Position numbers and translations under genes: made by a program
Shown: one piece after another, positions 30,134 to 40,898 of the stretch
Layout of the letters: the number at the start of each line of letters is the position of its first letter
Position numbering within the stretch: the stretch's first letter is position 1
Assembly: GCF_000209165.1 (NCBI RefSeq)
Contig: NC_009044.1
Location: 1,240,001 to 1,304,000 of the forward strand
Source: Scheffersomyces stipitis CBS 6054
Taxonomy: Eukaryota > Ascomycota > Pichiomycetes > Serinales > Debaryomycetaceae
Length of the DNA stretch: 64,000 nt
Direction of reading: 5' to 3'
The notes under the pieces: model-generated
What the model was told of the DNA's origin: nothing
The model's input: only the letters and a program-made list of their open reading frames with translations
Databases searched by the model: none

Positions 30134-30282
30134 AATAAGATCCTGTACTATTAGATAGACTAACGTGTCTGACTAGATATCAAAACGTGTATTACTAGAC
30201 AATTAAACATTTGATTGGACACAAGTGTAAAACCATATAGGCTAGGCTATAAAAACGTCAATGCAGTTATTTGTACATGTGA

Positions 30283-31362
30283 TTACTGTATTTTCACTTT
30301 TTTCTTCTTAAGGGAGTTGGAGCTGATACTATAGAAGGCTGCTCCACCAAAAACTGCCACTGCTCCAACCATTCCCTCTTTAGTGAGTTCATTCTTGAAC
30401 CATAAGATGCTGATAAAGAGACTTACAAATTTGCGAACTAGAAGAACTACCGTAACTGTTAAAGCTGTGGTTCTTCCTGCTAGCATGTTCACTCCTCTAA
30501 TACAGACAAACTGAGTTAGCACATTTATGACTAAACTAGCCAATTGGCTGGGAACAGTAAAATGACCACCAATACTGATAGTACTTCTGTCGTTCCATAC
30601 AGCGAGATACTCTGACTTTATAGTAGAAGCCACAAATACAAATAATGGTAACCCCAAGAAGTGAGAGTAAAATAAACCTTCTTGCCAGTGGTTTCCATAC
30701 TGAACATAGAGCTGCTCGTTATAGAGCCCCATGAAAGAAGCAAGTACAGCGCCGACAGTAAGCAATGTGATCCCAGTAGTGAAACCTCCGTCTGAACTAG
30801 AAGAAACAACAATGGTTGGCTTTGTCTGGTTCTTGGGAAGATCTGAGGCAAACGCCGTTACTAAAGAAGTGTTTGTTGAAGTTACTTTAGCCACGCTATC
30901 GTTTTTGCCAGTATTTGGCAAAGTAGCCATTAATGTTCCTAGTGTTATAATTATACAAGCGAGAACTTGGCTTCGGGTATATCTCCTGTTTCCGTACAAA
31001 TAGCCCACTATCATAGTTACTACAGTTCCGCTTGATCTGAAGATGATGTGAAAGGGCACGGTGATGTTGAATTTCCACACAAGATTGTTAAGCACTGAAG
31101 TGAAGAAAAATAGTACTACAGTGAAGAACCATTTGTGAAGTGGAATAGCTGGTTTCTTTAGGTACAAGAAGTACCAGTGAGAGTTCTTAACGTCTATATT
31201 GGCATAGTAACCAAAAATCAGAACACATAGGAACTGACTGAATGTGATGATTGTCCCCAATGATTGGTTCAGGGTGTTGTTGGCAAGAATATTTTCAAGA
31301 ACGAAGACGTTGGAGCAGCATCCTCCGAATACCTGAGGTAAGATAAAGAATAGGATGTTCAT
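30283..31362 (-). CDS. YEA4: UDP-N-acetylglucosamine transporter Yea4
   Basis: This 359-residue nucleotide-sugar transporter of the SLC35B/UAA family should supply UDP-GlcNAc to the ER lumen for chitin and glycan synthesis. About ten membrane segments are seen. Family motifs include GGCCSNVFVLE near the start and PFHIIFRSSGTVVTMIVGYLYGNR in the middle. The C-terminus ends KVKIQ, which fits a KxKxx ER-retrieval signal and the ER location of yeast Yea4. The ATG at 31362 is used; the frame continues 17 codons further up only to a TTG. Confidence 0.92.
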   Translation of the reverse strand: MNILFFILPQVFGGCCSNVFVLENILANNTLNQSLGTIITFSQFLCVLIFGYYANIDVKNSHWYFLYLKKPAIPLHKWFFTVVLFFFTSVLNNLVWKFNITVPFHIIFRSSGTVVTMIVGYLYGNRRYTRSQVLACIIITLGTLMATLPNTGKNDSVAKVTSTNTSLVTAFASDLPKNQTKPTIVVSSSSDGGFTTGITLLTVGAVLASFMGLYNEQLYVQYGNHWQEGLFYSHFLGLPLFVFVASTIKSEYLAVWNDRSTISIGGHFTVPSQLASLVINVLTQFVCIRGVNMLAGRTTALTVTVVLLVRKFVSLFISILWFKNELTKEGMVGAVAVFGGAAFYSISSNSLKKKKVKIQ

Positions 31363-33564
31363 ATGTTGACGAATTGTTGAAAGATTATTGCCAGTGGATG
31401 ATATGCTATACAAAGATGAAGACTTATGTTGGATTTAATAGAAATTTATGAAACTGTTGTACCTGATTGCTGAATAGATGTTGAATGTTAGATAGGAAGC
31501 TTTGGTATCAACTATACTGGAAAGACGATATCTGTTCATTGATCCAGCTATGGCAATATTAAAGAATTGAAAGAAGAAGTGAAGTTGTGGGACTATCTGT
31601 CATCTAGATGGAGTCTATGGTGTTGTCCTTATGCAGGGTTTCTTGTGTCTGTGCTGTCAGAAATGAGTTGGTGAAAAATCCTAAAAAGTCTATGGTTCGG
31701 AAACTGAGGCTTGATCACCGATTGTACCTGAATGTGGCACAATTGACAGTGCGGCGAGGACAGATTCGTTCTGATAATTGGCGTCAAACCACGAATACGC
31801 TATGGATTCCTGTAAGGCTATCAACTTGGAGGTTGTGACATTTGCTGGTGTCATGGCAAGTGGATGGCATAAGGCATCTGGAGATGGTACAGCTGTCCTT
31901 AGGACGAAATAATATTACAGAGTGAAAAATTATCCTATTAGTAGAGAAAGGTAAAATTACGAACCACAGCCCGTAGATTTCTGTTTGCTTTCATTTGTAT
32001 TGTTAGACTGCTTGGAATATACCGTGACATTGAACTCGAGAAAAGTTCCAAGATGCCTCTGCCCTGGAGTTTATTCGTGTATTGTTGGATTAAATCGTGG
32101 AGAGAGCTCATAAGTGGAGACCAATGGGGAAATCGGTCGTGTGACTTGTACGAGCAGGTACCGAAATTGTAGTCAGGGGTTCGAAGTAACTGACCGCTGA
32201 GCTCAATTCACGAACGACCATATCAACCTAACTGCAATAAGCAAGAGCTACAACAAGTATTCTATCAGCCAATGCTTATTGTCTCCCATGATTCTCGTGG
32301 GAAAGAAGCGATATCTTTGGCTGAAAATGTGATTTTAATCGCAGTACAGATAAATCTGCAGCAGGAAACCCCGAGATAGCTAGCGAGAAATGGAATACCG
32401 AGAATTGCGTCTAGTAAATGAGTTTGTAGAAACACCGGAAGAGTTGTTCATTTCTGTAGAGTAAAGTCTGTATTGAATCACATGTATATCTTCAGTTGGC
32501 CAGGTTGAACTTGTTGGTGTTGTTTCAGTACCGCTAGCTCACGTATAGTTTCAATTGTATTGTCATTTTAGTGAACAGACACCAGCGTCTTCATGCTTAT
32601 TCATGTTGCTTCCTGTCGGTATTATTTCTCGGTATTTCACTTGTCTCCGTTTTGTCTCTGTTTTGTCTCTTTGTTTGTCTCGCTAGCTCCAGCAAATTTC
32701 AGCAGGTTCCTCCCCCTTATTTCTTACTCTGAAGCACTTACTAGGATATATTTAAACAGCCGAGACTTCAGCCTAAGCCCTAGCTGATTTGTGACTACTT
32801 CTCATCAAGCTTTCTGGTAACTTCCGGTACCTTACTTGGCCTCGCTAGAACTGGTCCCTAGAATTATTTTTCACACAGGGCTACTTCCATGCCCCTGATC
32901 CTCAAATAGCCAGATTTCTCATTATTTTGCTTCTGGTGCCAGTAAATCGATATTTTCTCACTAAACTTGTCATTGTTTCCACTTTTTAGACCCACGATCA
33001 GCAGTATCGGTGGCTGCTTCCGGTATTCTTCGCACCATTTCTCGTTCTGGGTCTCCTCCCTAACAGAACTGACTTCCAGACCTCGCTGCGCGCCTGCTCG
33101 CAAAATCTCCCTATTTTCTCTCCAGACCTGTGGAGATAGGCATTTCTGGTTCTGGGTCTGCACTCCATACATGAAATAAATTCCCTTATTATTAATTACT
33201 GATTTCCTGTGATAAATTTTTCAAACTCCTGGTCACCATTTCAACTTCAATTCATAACAACAAATCTGTTTCTTCAGTATTTCATTTCTACAAGGGCCAC
33301 CGCATCTGCATTGTGCTTGTAATCATATCTTCAAATTTTCAAATTATCAAATCATAGAGACTTCATCTCATCACAGCCCATTTTAATAACATAGATTATA
33401 GATCTCATCATATTATTGGTATACCACTATAAGCCCATTTCCTTAAATCGATTTTACTCCATACGTTCTAGTATATCATCTATAAGTCTGCATTCCATTC
33501 CCATTCAATACGAATCGATAGCGATATCTGATCTTCACATTCATCATATAAATAATATATCATA
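31363..33564. other. long divergent spacer, YEA4 to the 763-residue gene
   Basis: About 2.2 kb. A 76-codon plus-strand ORF (31608-31838) has an ATG but no recognisable feature and is probably chance. A GGTTCGAAGT at 32178-32187 resembles a tRNA B box but has no tRNA fold around it. Single TAGCGAGA/TCTCGCTA words occur near 32384 and 32676. The last 300 bp before 33565 are AT-rich with many ATCATAT words. Confidence 0.5.
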
Positions 33565-35856
33565 ATGCCTAGTGGAAGTCTACCGACAGCTCCAGCACCT
33601 CAAGAGTCATCCTCGTCTAAATCCAAGTCCTTCAAAAAGTACCAGCCTCGTATCGCCAAGGCGCAGCCACAATTGCCTGCTGTAGAAGCTTTTCAGCTAG
33701 ATTCAATTGTTGGAGGTCCTTTGAAGGAAGAAGCTCACCAAGTAGTCACTCAGCTTCTCAATGTCACATCCAATTTCCAGAACGATCTCCGTCTAGAAAT
33801 CAGACACAAGCTTTCGATTGAACAAAGAATCCAGTTCAAGAATATAGAGATTGCTAAATTGGCCAACAGTTTAAACAAGAGCATCAGTCATAAACATAAA
33901 AAATTGGTGCGGGCTTTGACATCGACCTCTGTTGCTCTGGAAGGAAGCCATGAACCGCCCAATATGATCGACTCTGAGATCAACGACTTACTCAGAAGTT
34001 CTGTAGACGTTTCTGAAAGAATCACAAGGATCGCTTCCTCGTTGGCAAAAATCGACAAAATCGTGAATCTGCCTCTGGATCAATTGGGAAATTCCAGAGC
34101 AGAAAGTAAGAACAAGTATCCACACGTTTATCGCATAGTTCGCCGTACAGATCCGAGCAGCTACTTTGCAGATGAGGACGAGGATATAAGTCCTACGAAT
34201 GAGATCAACATCGTGGAGGATTATACAAATAACAGTCGCATCATGAATGATGACGAAGATGAAGAAGAAGACGCAGATATAGATGAAGATGAAGAGGACG
34301 CTTATGAAGATGAAGATGAAGACATGGACAACGATGTTATTAACCGTCCTGTTCTTGTAATGCTGCCAGATCCACTAGGTGTGATACCGAAAGGTGTAGC
34401 CACACATCCAGAGTCTGCTTTTGTGATGCTGCCGCTGCCCGAACTGCCTAGGTCTGTTCAGCATAGGGAGCATACTAACAATATTAAAAATGCCAACTAC
34501 AATATTGATAACCGTAAAAATGGTGATAAATACATCAGCATCAATAAGAATATCGATGGAAACAACATTTCAAATAATAACAATGACGCCAACAAAATCA
34601 ATAATGATAACGACAGTCAGGAGATGGACCTGGAACAATTTGAACTATTCATGTCCAACAGCATCTCCAAGTATCGTGAACTTCAAGATAAAAAGTTTTC
34701 CGGATCTGATCCCTTTTCTGCCAAAGGCAAGACGGGGTCAACATCTGAGGCTATGGACGGAAGTGGAATGCTTACTCTTGAGAATGACGACTCGCGTAAC
34801 ATGAACAGTCTGCCTTTCCATGTCACAAGTAATCCTATCAATCTTTTGTACTCTTCTTTATTGTCCAATCCCAACTACTTGGAGGCTACTCCTTTACAGG
34901 AATCACCTTTTTCTTCTATACTAAGTGTGAAGTCGCCTGCCACGATCAAGCTGACGTTGCAAACGTCTCACTTTAAGAAGTTACGGATCAATGGTTCACC
35001 TATCACATCAGACTCGTTCAAAAAGAACAAGACTGACAATTGTGAGTGTACTCATGTTGCTGAAGGAGGTATGTCTCCATCGCGTAGGATTCTTACAGAA
35101 TCGTTGCTAGACAATTTACGACTCAGTAGTGACGATGAAATATGGTACTCTTCTGGTTTGAATACGGAAACAGAAGAAGATGATGAAGAAGAAGAAGAAG
35201 AAGACAGTGATGCGGTTTCGTCAGATACTTCTGATTCTGATTCTTCTGAAGAAGAGTCAAATGCAAACATAACCAGCATCGCCAGTACGAACAAGTACTA
35301 CCATACTTTGAAGTCTGAGTTGAAGAAGAAAAAGAAGAAACTCCGTGACAAAGGGACGTTGAGACATCGTAGAAGTAGAAGAAGAACGAGGAGCTTTCAA
35401 TCTAAAGACTTCTCACCTACACCTAAGCATAAACCATCGCATCATATATTGAAGCCTAAGAGGTCTATTTTAAAAACTACGGTACACAGCATCAAGTCTT
35501 CAGCAGCTAACGATGCTGCTGTTAAGAAGAACGCTGCATTCACTACCGAGAACTTCGACAAGAAGTACAGCAATGGGAGAAGTGCATTGTCGGCTATCAA
35601 CAAAGCCTACGACTCCAAGAGCAAAAATCTGGTCAGCGACTTTTCTGTTAGTGGAACCATCATCTCTGTCGCATCACCGACTTCTCCAATAGCCCAAGAA
35701 GCAGAGGAGGAACAGCAGTTTGACCATAATTACGAGTACGAAGGTGCCGAGGTTGTAGCATGGAATGGCCATAACAATGGAACCCATTCACCAGAGGATA
35801 ATTCAGATGTACATAGCATCCGGCTGATATCCCTCTTGAAAAACTATATACATTGA
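33565..35856 (+). CDS. large acidic protein of unknown function
   Basis: The product (763 residues) is not recognised. Residues ~45-180 are mostly helical and evenly composed, with heptad-like stretches (ITRIASSLAKIDKIVNLPL), and look like a folded or coiled-coil domain. The rest appears disordered. It has an acidic run of Asp/Glu at ~229-256, an Asn-rich stretch at ~305-350, a second acidic Ser/Asp/Glu run at ~535-570, and a strongly basic segment with KKKKKK and RHRRSRRRTR at ~590-615. A basic cluster next to acidic tracts suggests a nuclear protein. The ATG is clear and the frame intact. It may be a fast-evolving yeast protein without obvious relatives. Confidence 0.85.
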   Translation: MPSGSLPTAPAPQESSSSKSKSFKKYQPRIAKAQPQLPAVEAFQLDSIVGGPLKEEAHQVVTQLLNVTSNFQNDLRLEIRHKLSIEQRIQFKNIEIAKLANSLNKSISHKHKKLVRALTSTSVALEGSHEPPNMIDSEINDLLRSSVDVSERITRIASSLAKIDKIVNLPLDQLGNSRAESKNKYPHVYRIVRRTDPSSYFADEDEDISPTNEINIVEDYTNNSRIMNDDEDEEEDADIDEDEEDAYEDEDEDMDNDVINRPVLVMLPDPLGVIPKGVATHPESAFVMLPLPELPRSVQHREHTNNIKNANYNIDNRKNGDKYISINKNIDGNNISNNNNDANKINNDNDSQEMDLEQFELFMSNSISKYRELQDKKFSGSDPFSAKGKTGSTSEAMDGSGMLTLENDDSRNMNSLPFHVTSNPINLLYSSLLSNPNYLEATPLQESPFSSILSVKSPATIKLTLQTSHFKKLRINGSPITSDSFKKNKTDNCECTHVAEGGMSPSRRILTESLLDNLRLSSDDEIWYSSGLNTETEEDDEEEEEEDSDAVSSDTSDSDSSEEESNANITSIASTNKYYHTLKSELKKKKKKLRDKGTLRHRRSRRRTRSFQSKDFSPTPKHKPSHHILKPKRSILKTTVHSIKSSAANDAAVKKNAAFTTENFDKKYSNGRSALSAINKAYDSKSKNLVSDFSVSGTIISVASPTSPIAQEAEEEQQFDHNYEYEGAEVVAWNGHNNGTHSPEDNSDVHSIRLISLLKNYIH

Positions 35857-36222
35857 ATGAGTGGTAAAGTCTAATGAATGAAGATATGATGTGAAGTTAC
35901 GATGCGCTGTAAGGGCGTAGTACTAATACAATGAAGAAGTGACATTACGGTCATAGTGTAGTAGTTATCACGTTGTAATCACTACTCTGAAATCATGGTG
36001 TAGAACTCATTATATTGTAGTGCTGTTGTAATGATGTGGAAGGAAGAACATTACAACGTAATAGTTTTAATGTACCGATGACGTAGTCTAATACTGAAGT
36101 AATATTGTCTGATATTGTAGTTGTTACAATCAATTATGTCGTTATTATGGTGTTTCTAAGAATGAGTTATTCTCTAATGATCTTTCAGTAATACGTTGCT
36201 ACGTCTTATTCTGCTTTCTTCG
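35857..36222. other. convergent spacer
   Basis: AT-rich DNA with many GTAGT/GTAAT words. No gene is seen. Confidence 0.5.
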
Positions 36223-36654
36223 TCAAAATATCCAGATATAGAAGAACCAAACAAAGACAAGTCCAAACACCGTTAGCCACATTCGCCAGGTGATGCCCGC
36301 ACGCTGGCTCATCACCACCATCTTGTTGTATGTGTTCTTCAAGGTGACCTTCCCTTGTTCGAAGGTGTTTGTGATTTCATCGTTGAGTTTGATTCCCTTA
36401 TTGATTTCGACTCCCATTTTCTGACCCAACGTTTTGAGCATGGCCACTTTGTGGCCCATAGATTCCATTTCGTCGTTGTTCTGAGATTCAAGAGTCAGCA
36501 AGAACGACTCGTTGTGTTTGGCTGAGACCAGCGCCGATGGCTCATATGGTGATGCTGTTCTAGAGGGTGGCGTTCTGTTTCCGTTGGGCGAGGCAAAGAG
36601 TTGGGTACGGAGATCTCGTTGGTGGGCACCAGCAGCGGAGTAACGGGAGCTCAT
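36223..36654 (-). CDS. BET1: SNARE Bet1
   Basis: This 143-residue v-SNARE acts in ER-Golgi vesicle fusion with Sed5, Bos1 and Sec22. A Ser/Arg/Pro-rich N-terminus precedes a Qc-SNARE helix (~residues 52-115, starting LESQNNDEMESMGHKVAMLK) and a C-terminal membrane anchor (~122-143) ending FVWFFYIWIF with almost no lumenal tail. Length matches yeast Bet1 (142). The ATG is unambiguous. The gene is divergent from CFD1. Their shared promoter carries a dense ATTAGCGAGAGA array. Confidence 0.95.
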   Translation of the reverse strand: MSSRYSAAGAHQRDLRTQLFASPNGNRTPPSRTASPYEPSALVSAKHNESFLLTLESQNNDEMESMGHKVAMLKTLGQKMGVEINKGIKLNDEITNTFEQGKVTLKNTYNKMVVMSQRAGITWRMWLTVFGLVFVWFFYIWIF

Positions 36655-36901
36655 GATTGTAATTGAAGATGTAAATAAGAATGAAGGATATTGAATTGCT
36701 TAGAGATTCAAATTATGGAAGTGTTCTGATTTGAATCGAAGTCGAGTATATTCTTGAGATCGAGATAGTTGCTTATCTTACAAGACAGGGTATTGAAATA
36801 ATGAATAGACTCTGTTAGTGAAGTGTTCACATAGTTAACAGCAGAAAAAAGATGTTCATGTCAAACATGGAAATCAGAGTGTGTGAGAATCAGAATGGTG
36901 A

Positions 36902-37045
36902 ATTAGCGAGAGAGTTTGAGTAGTACAAAAAATTAGTGACTTGTTAGTGAGGATATTAGGGTGAGTACTCGTGAGGAATATTAGCGAATAGTGAGAGATT
37001 AGTGAGAGAATTAGCGAGAAAAATAACGAGAGAATTAGCGAGAGA
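36902..37045 (+). repeat. ATTAGYGAGAGA array in the BET1-CFD1 promoter
   Basis: Copies start at 36902, 36980, 36988, 36998, 37010, about 37023 and 37034. They share AGCGAGA or AGTGAGA, and the last six follow each other every 8-13 bp, close to one DNA turn. Similar words occur in the SSO and SUP35-LSB5 promoters. A factor-binding cluster is inferred. Confidence 0.7.
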
Positions 37046-37223
37046 ATTCAACAAGTGCTCTTGACAATCAAAGTTGAGAATCAGATAGTGGGCTGCGATT
37101 TTGTTTGTGGTCAGGTGACTTTCTCTGAAGATAGTATTACTAATTTCGCAATCGTTCTTAATTTTTCATTTTACATTTCATCATCTCTCTTTATCCCTGC
37201 GTTCATTTAATATTCATATTCAC

Positions 37224-38114
37224 ATGGAAGAGGCTCCTCGTTCGCTTGCCGGTGTCAGACACATCGTACTCATCCTTTCCGGAAAAGGGGGGGTTGGAAA
37301 ATCGTCTGTCACCACCCAAACTGCACTTACTTTAGTAAACCATGGCTACAACGTCGGAGTACTTGACATCGACTTGACAGGGCCTTCGTTACCACGTATG
37401 TTCGGTGTGGAGTATAAACAGGTTCATCAGTCAACTGCGGGTTGGGTTCCCGTTTCCGTATATAGTAATGCCAATGATCCCATAGTAGAAGGAAAGAAAC
37501 AGCGAGGATCCCTTCTGCTTATGTCGCTAGGCTTCTTGTTGGGGGACAGAAACAACTCTGTTGTATGGAGGGGACCCAAAAAGACGGCTATGATCAGACA
37601 GTTCTTGAAAGATGTAGTTTGGACAGGCGGAGATGGAAAGACCCCCTTGGACTATTTGCTTATAGATACACCTCCAGGGACTTCAGATGAGCATATAGCC
37701 ATAGCGGAAGAGTTGAGATATGCCGGACCAATAGATGGAGCCATTATAGTCACAACACCTCAGCAGGTAGCCACGGCTGACGTCAGAAAAGAGATAAACT
37801 TTTGTAAAAAGGTTAACTTCAATGTCTTGGGTGTAGTCGAAAATATGAGTGGCTTCATCTGTCCTCATTGTGCGGAGTGTACCAACATCTTTCTGAGTGG
37901 AGGGGGGCAGCAGTTGTGTGAACTGTTGGACTTGACATTCTTGGGCAATATTCCTATAGATCCCACGTTTGTAGAAATGATTGAAAGTCAGGATAATGAG
38001 GAAATTCACGGCAAGAAGAAGTTGATACATTTGTACGATGACTCTGAATTGAAACCCATAATGAACTCCATCATTGATAAAGTCTTGGAGAAGAATTTAC
38101 CTTCAAGAATATGA
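37224..38114 (+). CDS. CFD1: cytosolic Fe-S cluster assembly scaffold ATPase Cfd1
   Basis: This 296-residue P-loop ATPase of the Mrp/Nbp35 family forms a complex with Nbp35 to build Fe-S clusters for cytosolic and nuclear proteins. The deviant Walker [10 protein letters not shown] is at ~20-28. [13 protein letters not shown] is the switch region. CPHCAEC at ~213-219 supplies the bridging cluster cysteines. It lacks the N-terminal ferredoxin-like cysteines of Nbp35, which marks it as Cfd1. Codon 224 is CTG at the place where homologues have Ser (TNIFSSGGG), direct evidence for CTG=Ser. The gene is divergent from BET1 and convergent with NOP16. Confidence 0.96.
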   Translation: MEEAPRSLAGVRHIVLILSGKGGVGKSSVTTQTALTLVNHGYNVGVLDIDLTGPSLPRMFGVEYKQVHQSTAGWVPVSVYSNANDPIVEGKKQRGSLLLMSLGFLLGDRNNSVVWRGPKKTAMIRQFLKDVVWTGGDGKTPLDYLLIDTPPGTSDEHIAIAEELRYAGPIDGAIIVTTPQQVATADVRKEINFCKKVNFNVLGVVENMSGFICPHCAECTNIFLSGGGQQLCELLDLTFLGNIPIDPTFVEMIESQDNEEIHGKKKLIHLYDDSELKPIMNSIIDKVLEKNLPSRI

Positions 38115-38349
38115 TACGAGATATACGAATTAAGAAGGAAATAACGTGTAGAAGGATAGTGGACATATAATAATATTGCAACTGTATAATAGTCAATTTA
38201 GGTATGGTAGTCATAGATAGAAATTTATAGTATCAAGTTTCTAAAACTTCATTAATACACCACAACTATGAACATTACATTTAAAACAATATAAGTGAAA
38301 CTAGTGTACATTAGGAAATGCAAATGATGTCTGATGCTATATGATATGC

Positions 38350-38991
38350 CTATTCAATACTGTTGACCTTTTTCCATTTTGTGATTCTTCTTCTCAACTC
38401 ACCAGCACTCTGTTGCTGCACGTTCAACTTCTTATCCCACTTCATCTTGTCGTAGTCATCACCGTGTTTCTCGTACAAGCTTTTCAACCACTCATTTTCC
38501 CTGTCTGAAGCAGTTCTTTCTCTCTTCAACTGTGAGTTCTTTTGAGCATATTCTTCCAACTGCTTTATGACCAGAGTGTTTTCCACTTCACTGGCTTCAC
38601 TATCTTTTGATACTTTCATAGTACCATAGATCACCCTAACTACTTCATTTGTATCTTCATCTCTGATCAAACGAGCTTCGCCCTCAGGAATCTGGGCTGG
38701 ATCTTCGGTCTGCTCAATATCTGAGGGCTTGACTTTACTAGCACTTTTTTCTCTTTTGGCTCTTATCTCAGTCAAAGTCTCAACTTTCTGTTCTTGACCT
38801 CCGGCCATAGATCCGAGCTTGGCCCTCAATCCCAAACGCTTATAGTTCTGTTGTAATGTCAAAGATTTGTCCCAGTTAGCTGCTATGATGGGATTGGAAT
38901 GGATATTGATATTTCTCTGTCTGTCTTTCAACCTTCTGGTGGCTTTCTTTATCGATGAACGGTTCATCTTTCTCTTTCTTACGGACGTCAT
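38350..38991 (-). CDS. NOP16: 60S ribosome biogenesis protein Nop16
   Basis: This 213-residue nucleolar protein is part of pre-60S particles. The N-terminus MTSVRKRKMNRSSIKKATRR and the motif NPIIAANWDKSLTLQQNYKRLGL are hallmark Nop16 sequence. The C-terminus ends with a basic helix (LRRRITKWKK). Length is close to yeast Nop16 (231). The ATG at 38991 matches the conserved start. A CACGTG lies 124 bp upstream (39115-39120). Confidence 0.95.
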   Translation of the reverse strand: MTSVRKRKMNRSSIKKATRRLKDRQRNINIHSNPIIAANWDKSLTLQQNYKRLGLRAKLGSMAGGQEQKVETLTEIRAKREKSASKVKPSDIEQTEDPAQIPEGEARLIRDEDTNEVVRVIYGTMKVSKDSEASEVENTLVIKQLEEYAQKNSQLKRERTASDRENEWLKSLYEKHGDDYDKMKWDKKLNVQQQSAGELRRRITKWKKVNSIE

Positions 38992-40220
38992 GGTTGCTAT
39001 GTGTGCCTCTCTGTATTTGGTGGTGGTCTATAGGTGTCTTTCTAAGCTGAGAAACTTCTAAATATTTCATTGTAGAGAGATGAGATCCAATTTTTTTTGC
39101 GAAGTGAATATTTTCACGTGATTCATCATGTGCTGCACAGATTTCTGACAAACTACCTTAACTATTTGAATGTTAAGCAAACCAAGAAGATCAAGGCATG
39201 AAACAGTTTCTGGAACAGACGAATTCATTTAAAATGATACAGACTGTTTTAGACTGACGTTGCTGCTAGCTAAAATTCACCTTTCCTGTTCTAAATCTTG
39301 TATTCCCTTCAACCCAACCCTCAAGTCTGTAAAAAAACTGCTTTATAGTTTCCCAAGTCCCATTTCATCATGAAGCTCTGCATCATGATCCTGCTCTCTG
39401 AATCTTTGCTGTGATCTTAATCTTCTAGATCGGAAAAATTGCCGGTATCGGTGGGCTTATTCACTTTATAGGTGCACGTGAGATCAGCCACCTCTCTTAT
39501 CGCTGCAGGAGCCACTAATCGCTTCAAAGTTTGGGGTACACCCCTTCAACCGGGACTAGCCCAATTTCCCACTGGTGCCTTGGATTCTTGCAATAGGCAG
39601 AAGAATTTCAAGTGTCTCAAAGCTAGTCGATTACTTTGACAAGCAAGTAGAAGCTTATTGCAATCAAATGAAATTTGCTTCAACTTTTAGTGCTCCAATT
39701 CAGTATACCTTCGTGAACATGTTCTTCATATTAGACCACTAGATATTCTAGATAATAAGCCCACATTATTAGCAAAACGGATATCTTTCCTTTCAGTCTC
39801 ATTCCAACACTTCAACTAACATACGACGTGGCATGATTATCTGTTTTATATTGCAATAAATTAAAGGCATAGTAATATAGTATCATTGAAAATGTGAAAA
39901 TTTGAAAATTGAAAAATGTGAAAAATAAATATATAAAAAATAATGGATACCAAAATGAACATTTAAGAACAGATTGCAACAATGCTAGAATTGTGTCAGC
40001 AACCTGGCCAACACAAACTCAACTGGATTTGCTACGATTGCAAGTACTTTTGGTTTTGCATTTTTGCACCACTTCAAAATAAATAATGGCAACACCGGAA
40101 CTTAGCCCTGTAACGGTGTCTGTTAAGCCCGTGAAAAGTTTCTGGATTTAAATTTCGCGTCGGCTATTTGCCTAATCCCGATATTTCACTATATGGTCTT
40201 CTTTTTTTGATCCAGTTCCT
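38992..40220. other. spacer between NOP16 and the RRM gene
   Basis: No gene is supported. It has CACGTG boxes at 39115-39120 and near 39475, and a strongly A-rich tract with repeated GAAAA(T/A)TG words at about 39888-39945. Confidence 0.5.
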
Positions 40221-40898
40221 TCATTCGTGTGATGGTTCAGAAGCAGCTTCCGAAGAAGTTATTGGTTCGGCTCCAGAGTCTGGAAGTCCGTCTTCACCAT
40301 CTCCTTCTCTTCTGAATCCTCCTCTGCCTCCTCTAAAACTGCCACGACCTCTGAAGGTACCTCTGGCTCCTCTAAAACCTCCTCTGGGACCTCTGCTTCC
40401 ACGGCTACCTCTGAAGGCTCCTCTGAATCCTCCTCTGAATCCACCTCTCTTCTTGAACCCTGGCAAATTGGTTCTCTTGGCACTGACTCTTATTTCTCTG
40501 CCTCTGAATTCCTTGCCATGCAAATCCTCGATGGCTCGTTCTACACTCTCTGTCTTTTCAAATTCAACGTAGGCGTATCCCTTGGGCAATCCCGAGTAGC
40601 GATCAAATAAAATTGTCACTCTCTCAATGACTCCCACGACATGGAAGAACTCTTCCAATTGTTCAGGTGTCGATTGGTAGTCCACATTGCCCACATAGAT
40701 GGAACGGCCGTCGATTTCTTCCTGCTTGGCCAATCTGGCAGCACGTTCTTCCTCGGTCTCAGGAGCACTTCTCGTGACCTCAGTGGTTTCGTCCGGTTGC
40801 TGTTGCACGGAGTCTGACTGGGCTCCAGCAACTTCCTCGGCCACTGGCTCAGCTACAGCTTCTACTGCAACTGGTTGTTCTTCGATTGCGTCACTCAT
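40221..40898 (-). CDS. SGN1: RRM-RGG poly(A)-binding-like protein (Sgn1/Pab2 type)
   Basis: This 225-residue RNA-binding protein has an acidic, Ala/Glu-rich N-terminus (~1-60), one RRM (~65-140) and an Arg/Gly/Phe-rich tail with many RGGF-type repeats. The RRM begins SIYVGNVDYQ and contains KGYAYVEF, the RNP1 motif, followed by AKRTNLPGF. That is the pattern of nuclear poly(A)-binding protein PABPN1, S. pombe Pab2 and S. cerevisiae Sgn1. Poly(A) binding and a role in mRNA 3'-end metabolism or translation are inferred from the family. Whether it is functionally nuclear (Pab2) or cytoplasmic (Sgn1) is open. RGG arginines are probable methylation sites. Confidence 0.88.
   Translation of the reverse strand: MSDAIEEQPVAVEAVAEPVAEEVAGAQSDSVQQQPDETTEVTRSAPETEEERAARLAKQEEIDGRSIYVGNVDYQSTPEQLEEFFHVVGVIERVTILFDRYSGLPKGYAYVEFEKTESVERAIEDLHGKEFRGREIRVSAKRTNLPGFKKRGGFRGGFRGAFRGSRGSRGPRGGFRGARGTFRGRGSFRGGRGGFRREGDGEDGLPDSGAEPITSSEAASEPSHE

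Noticed and set aside
32178..32187. GGTTCGAAGT, resembling a tRNA B box
   Set aside because: It does not match the full B-box consensus and no A box, stems or terminator can be placed around it.
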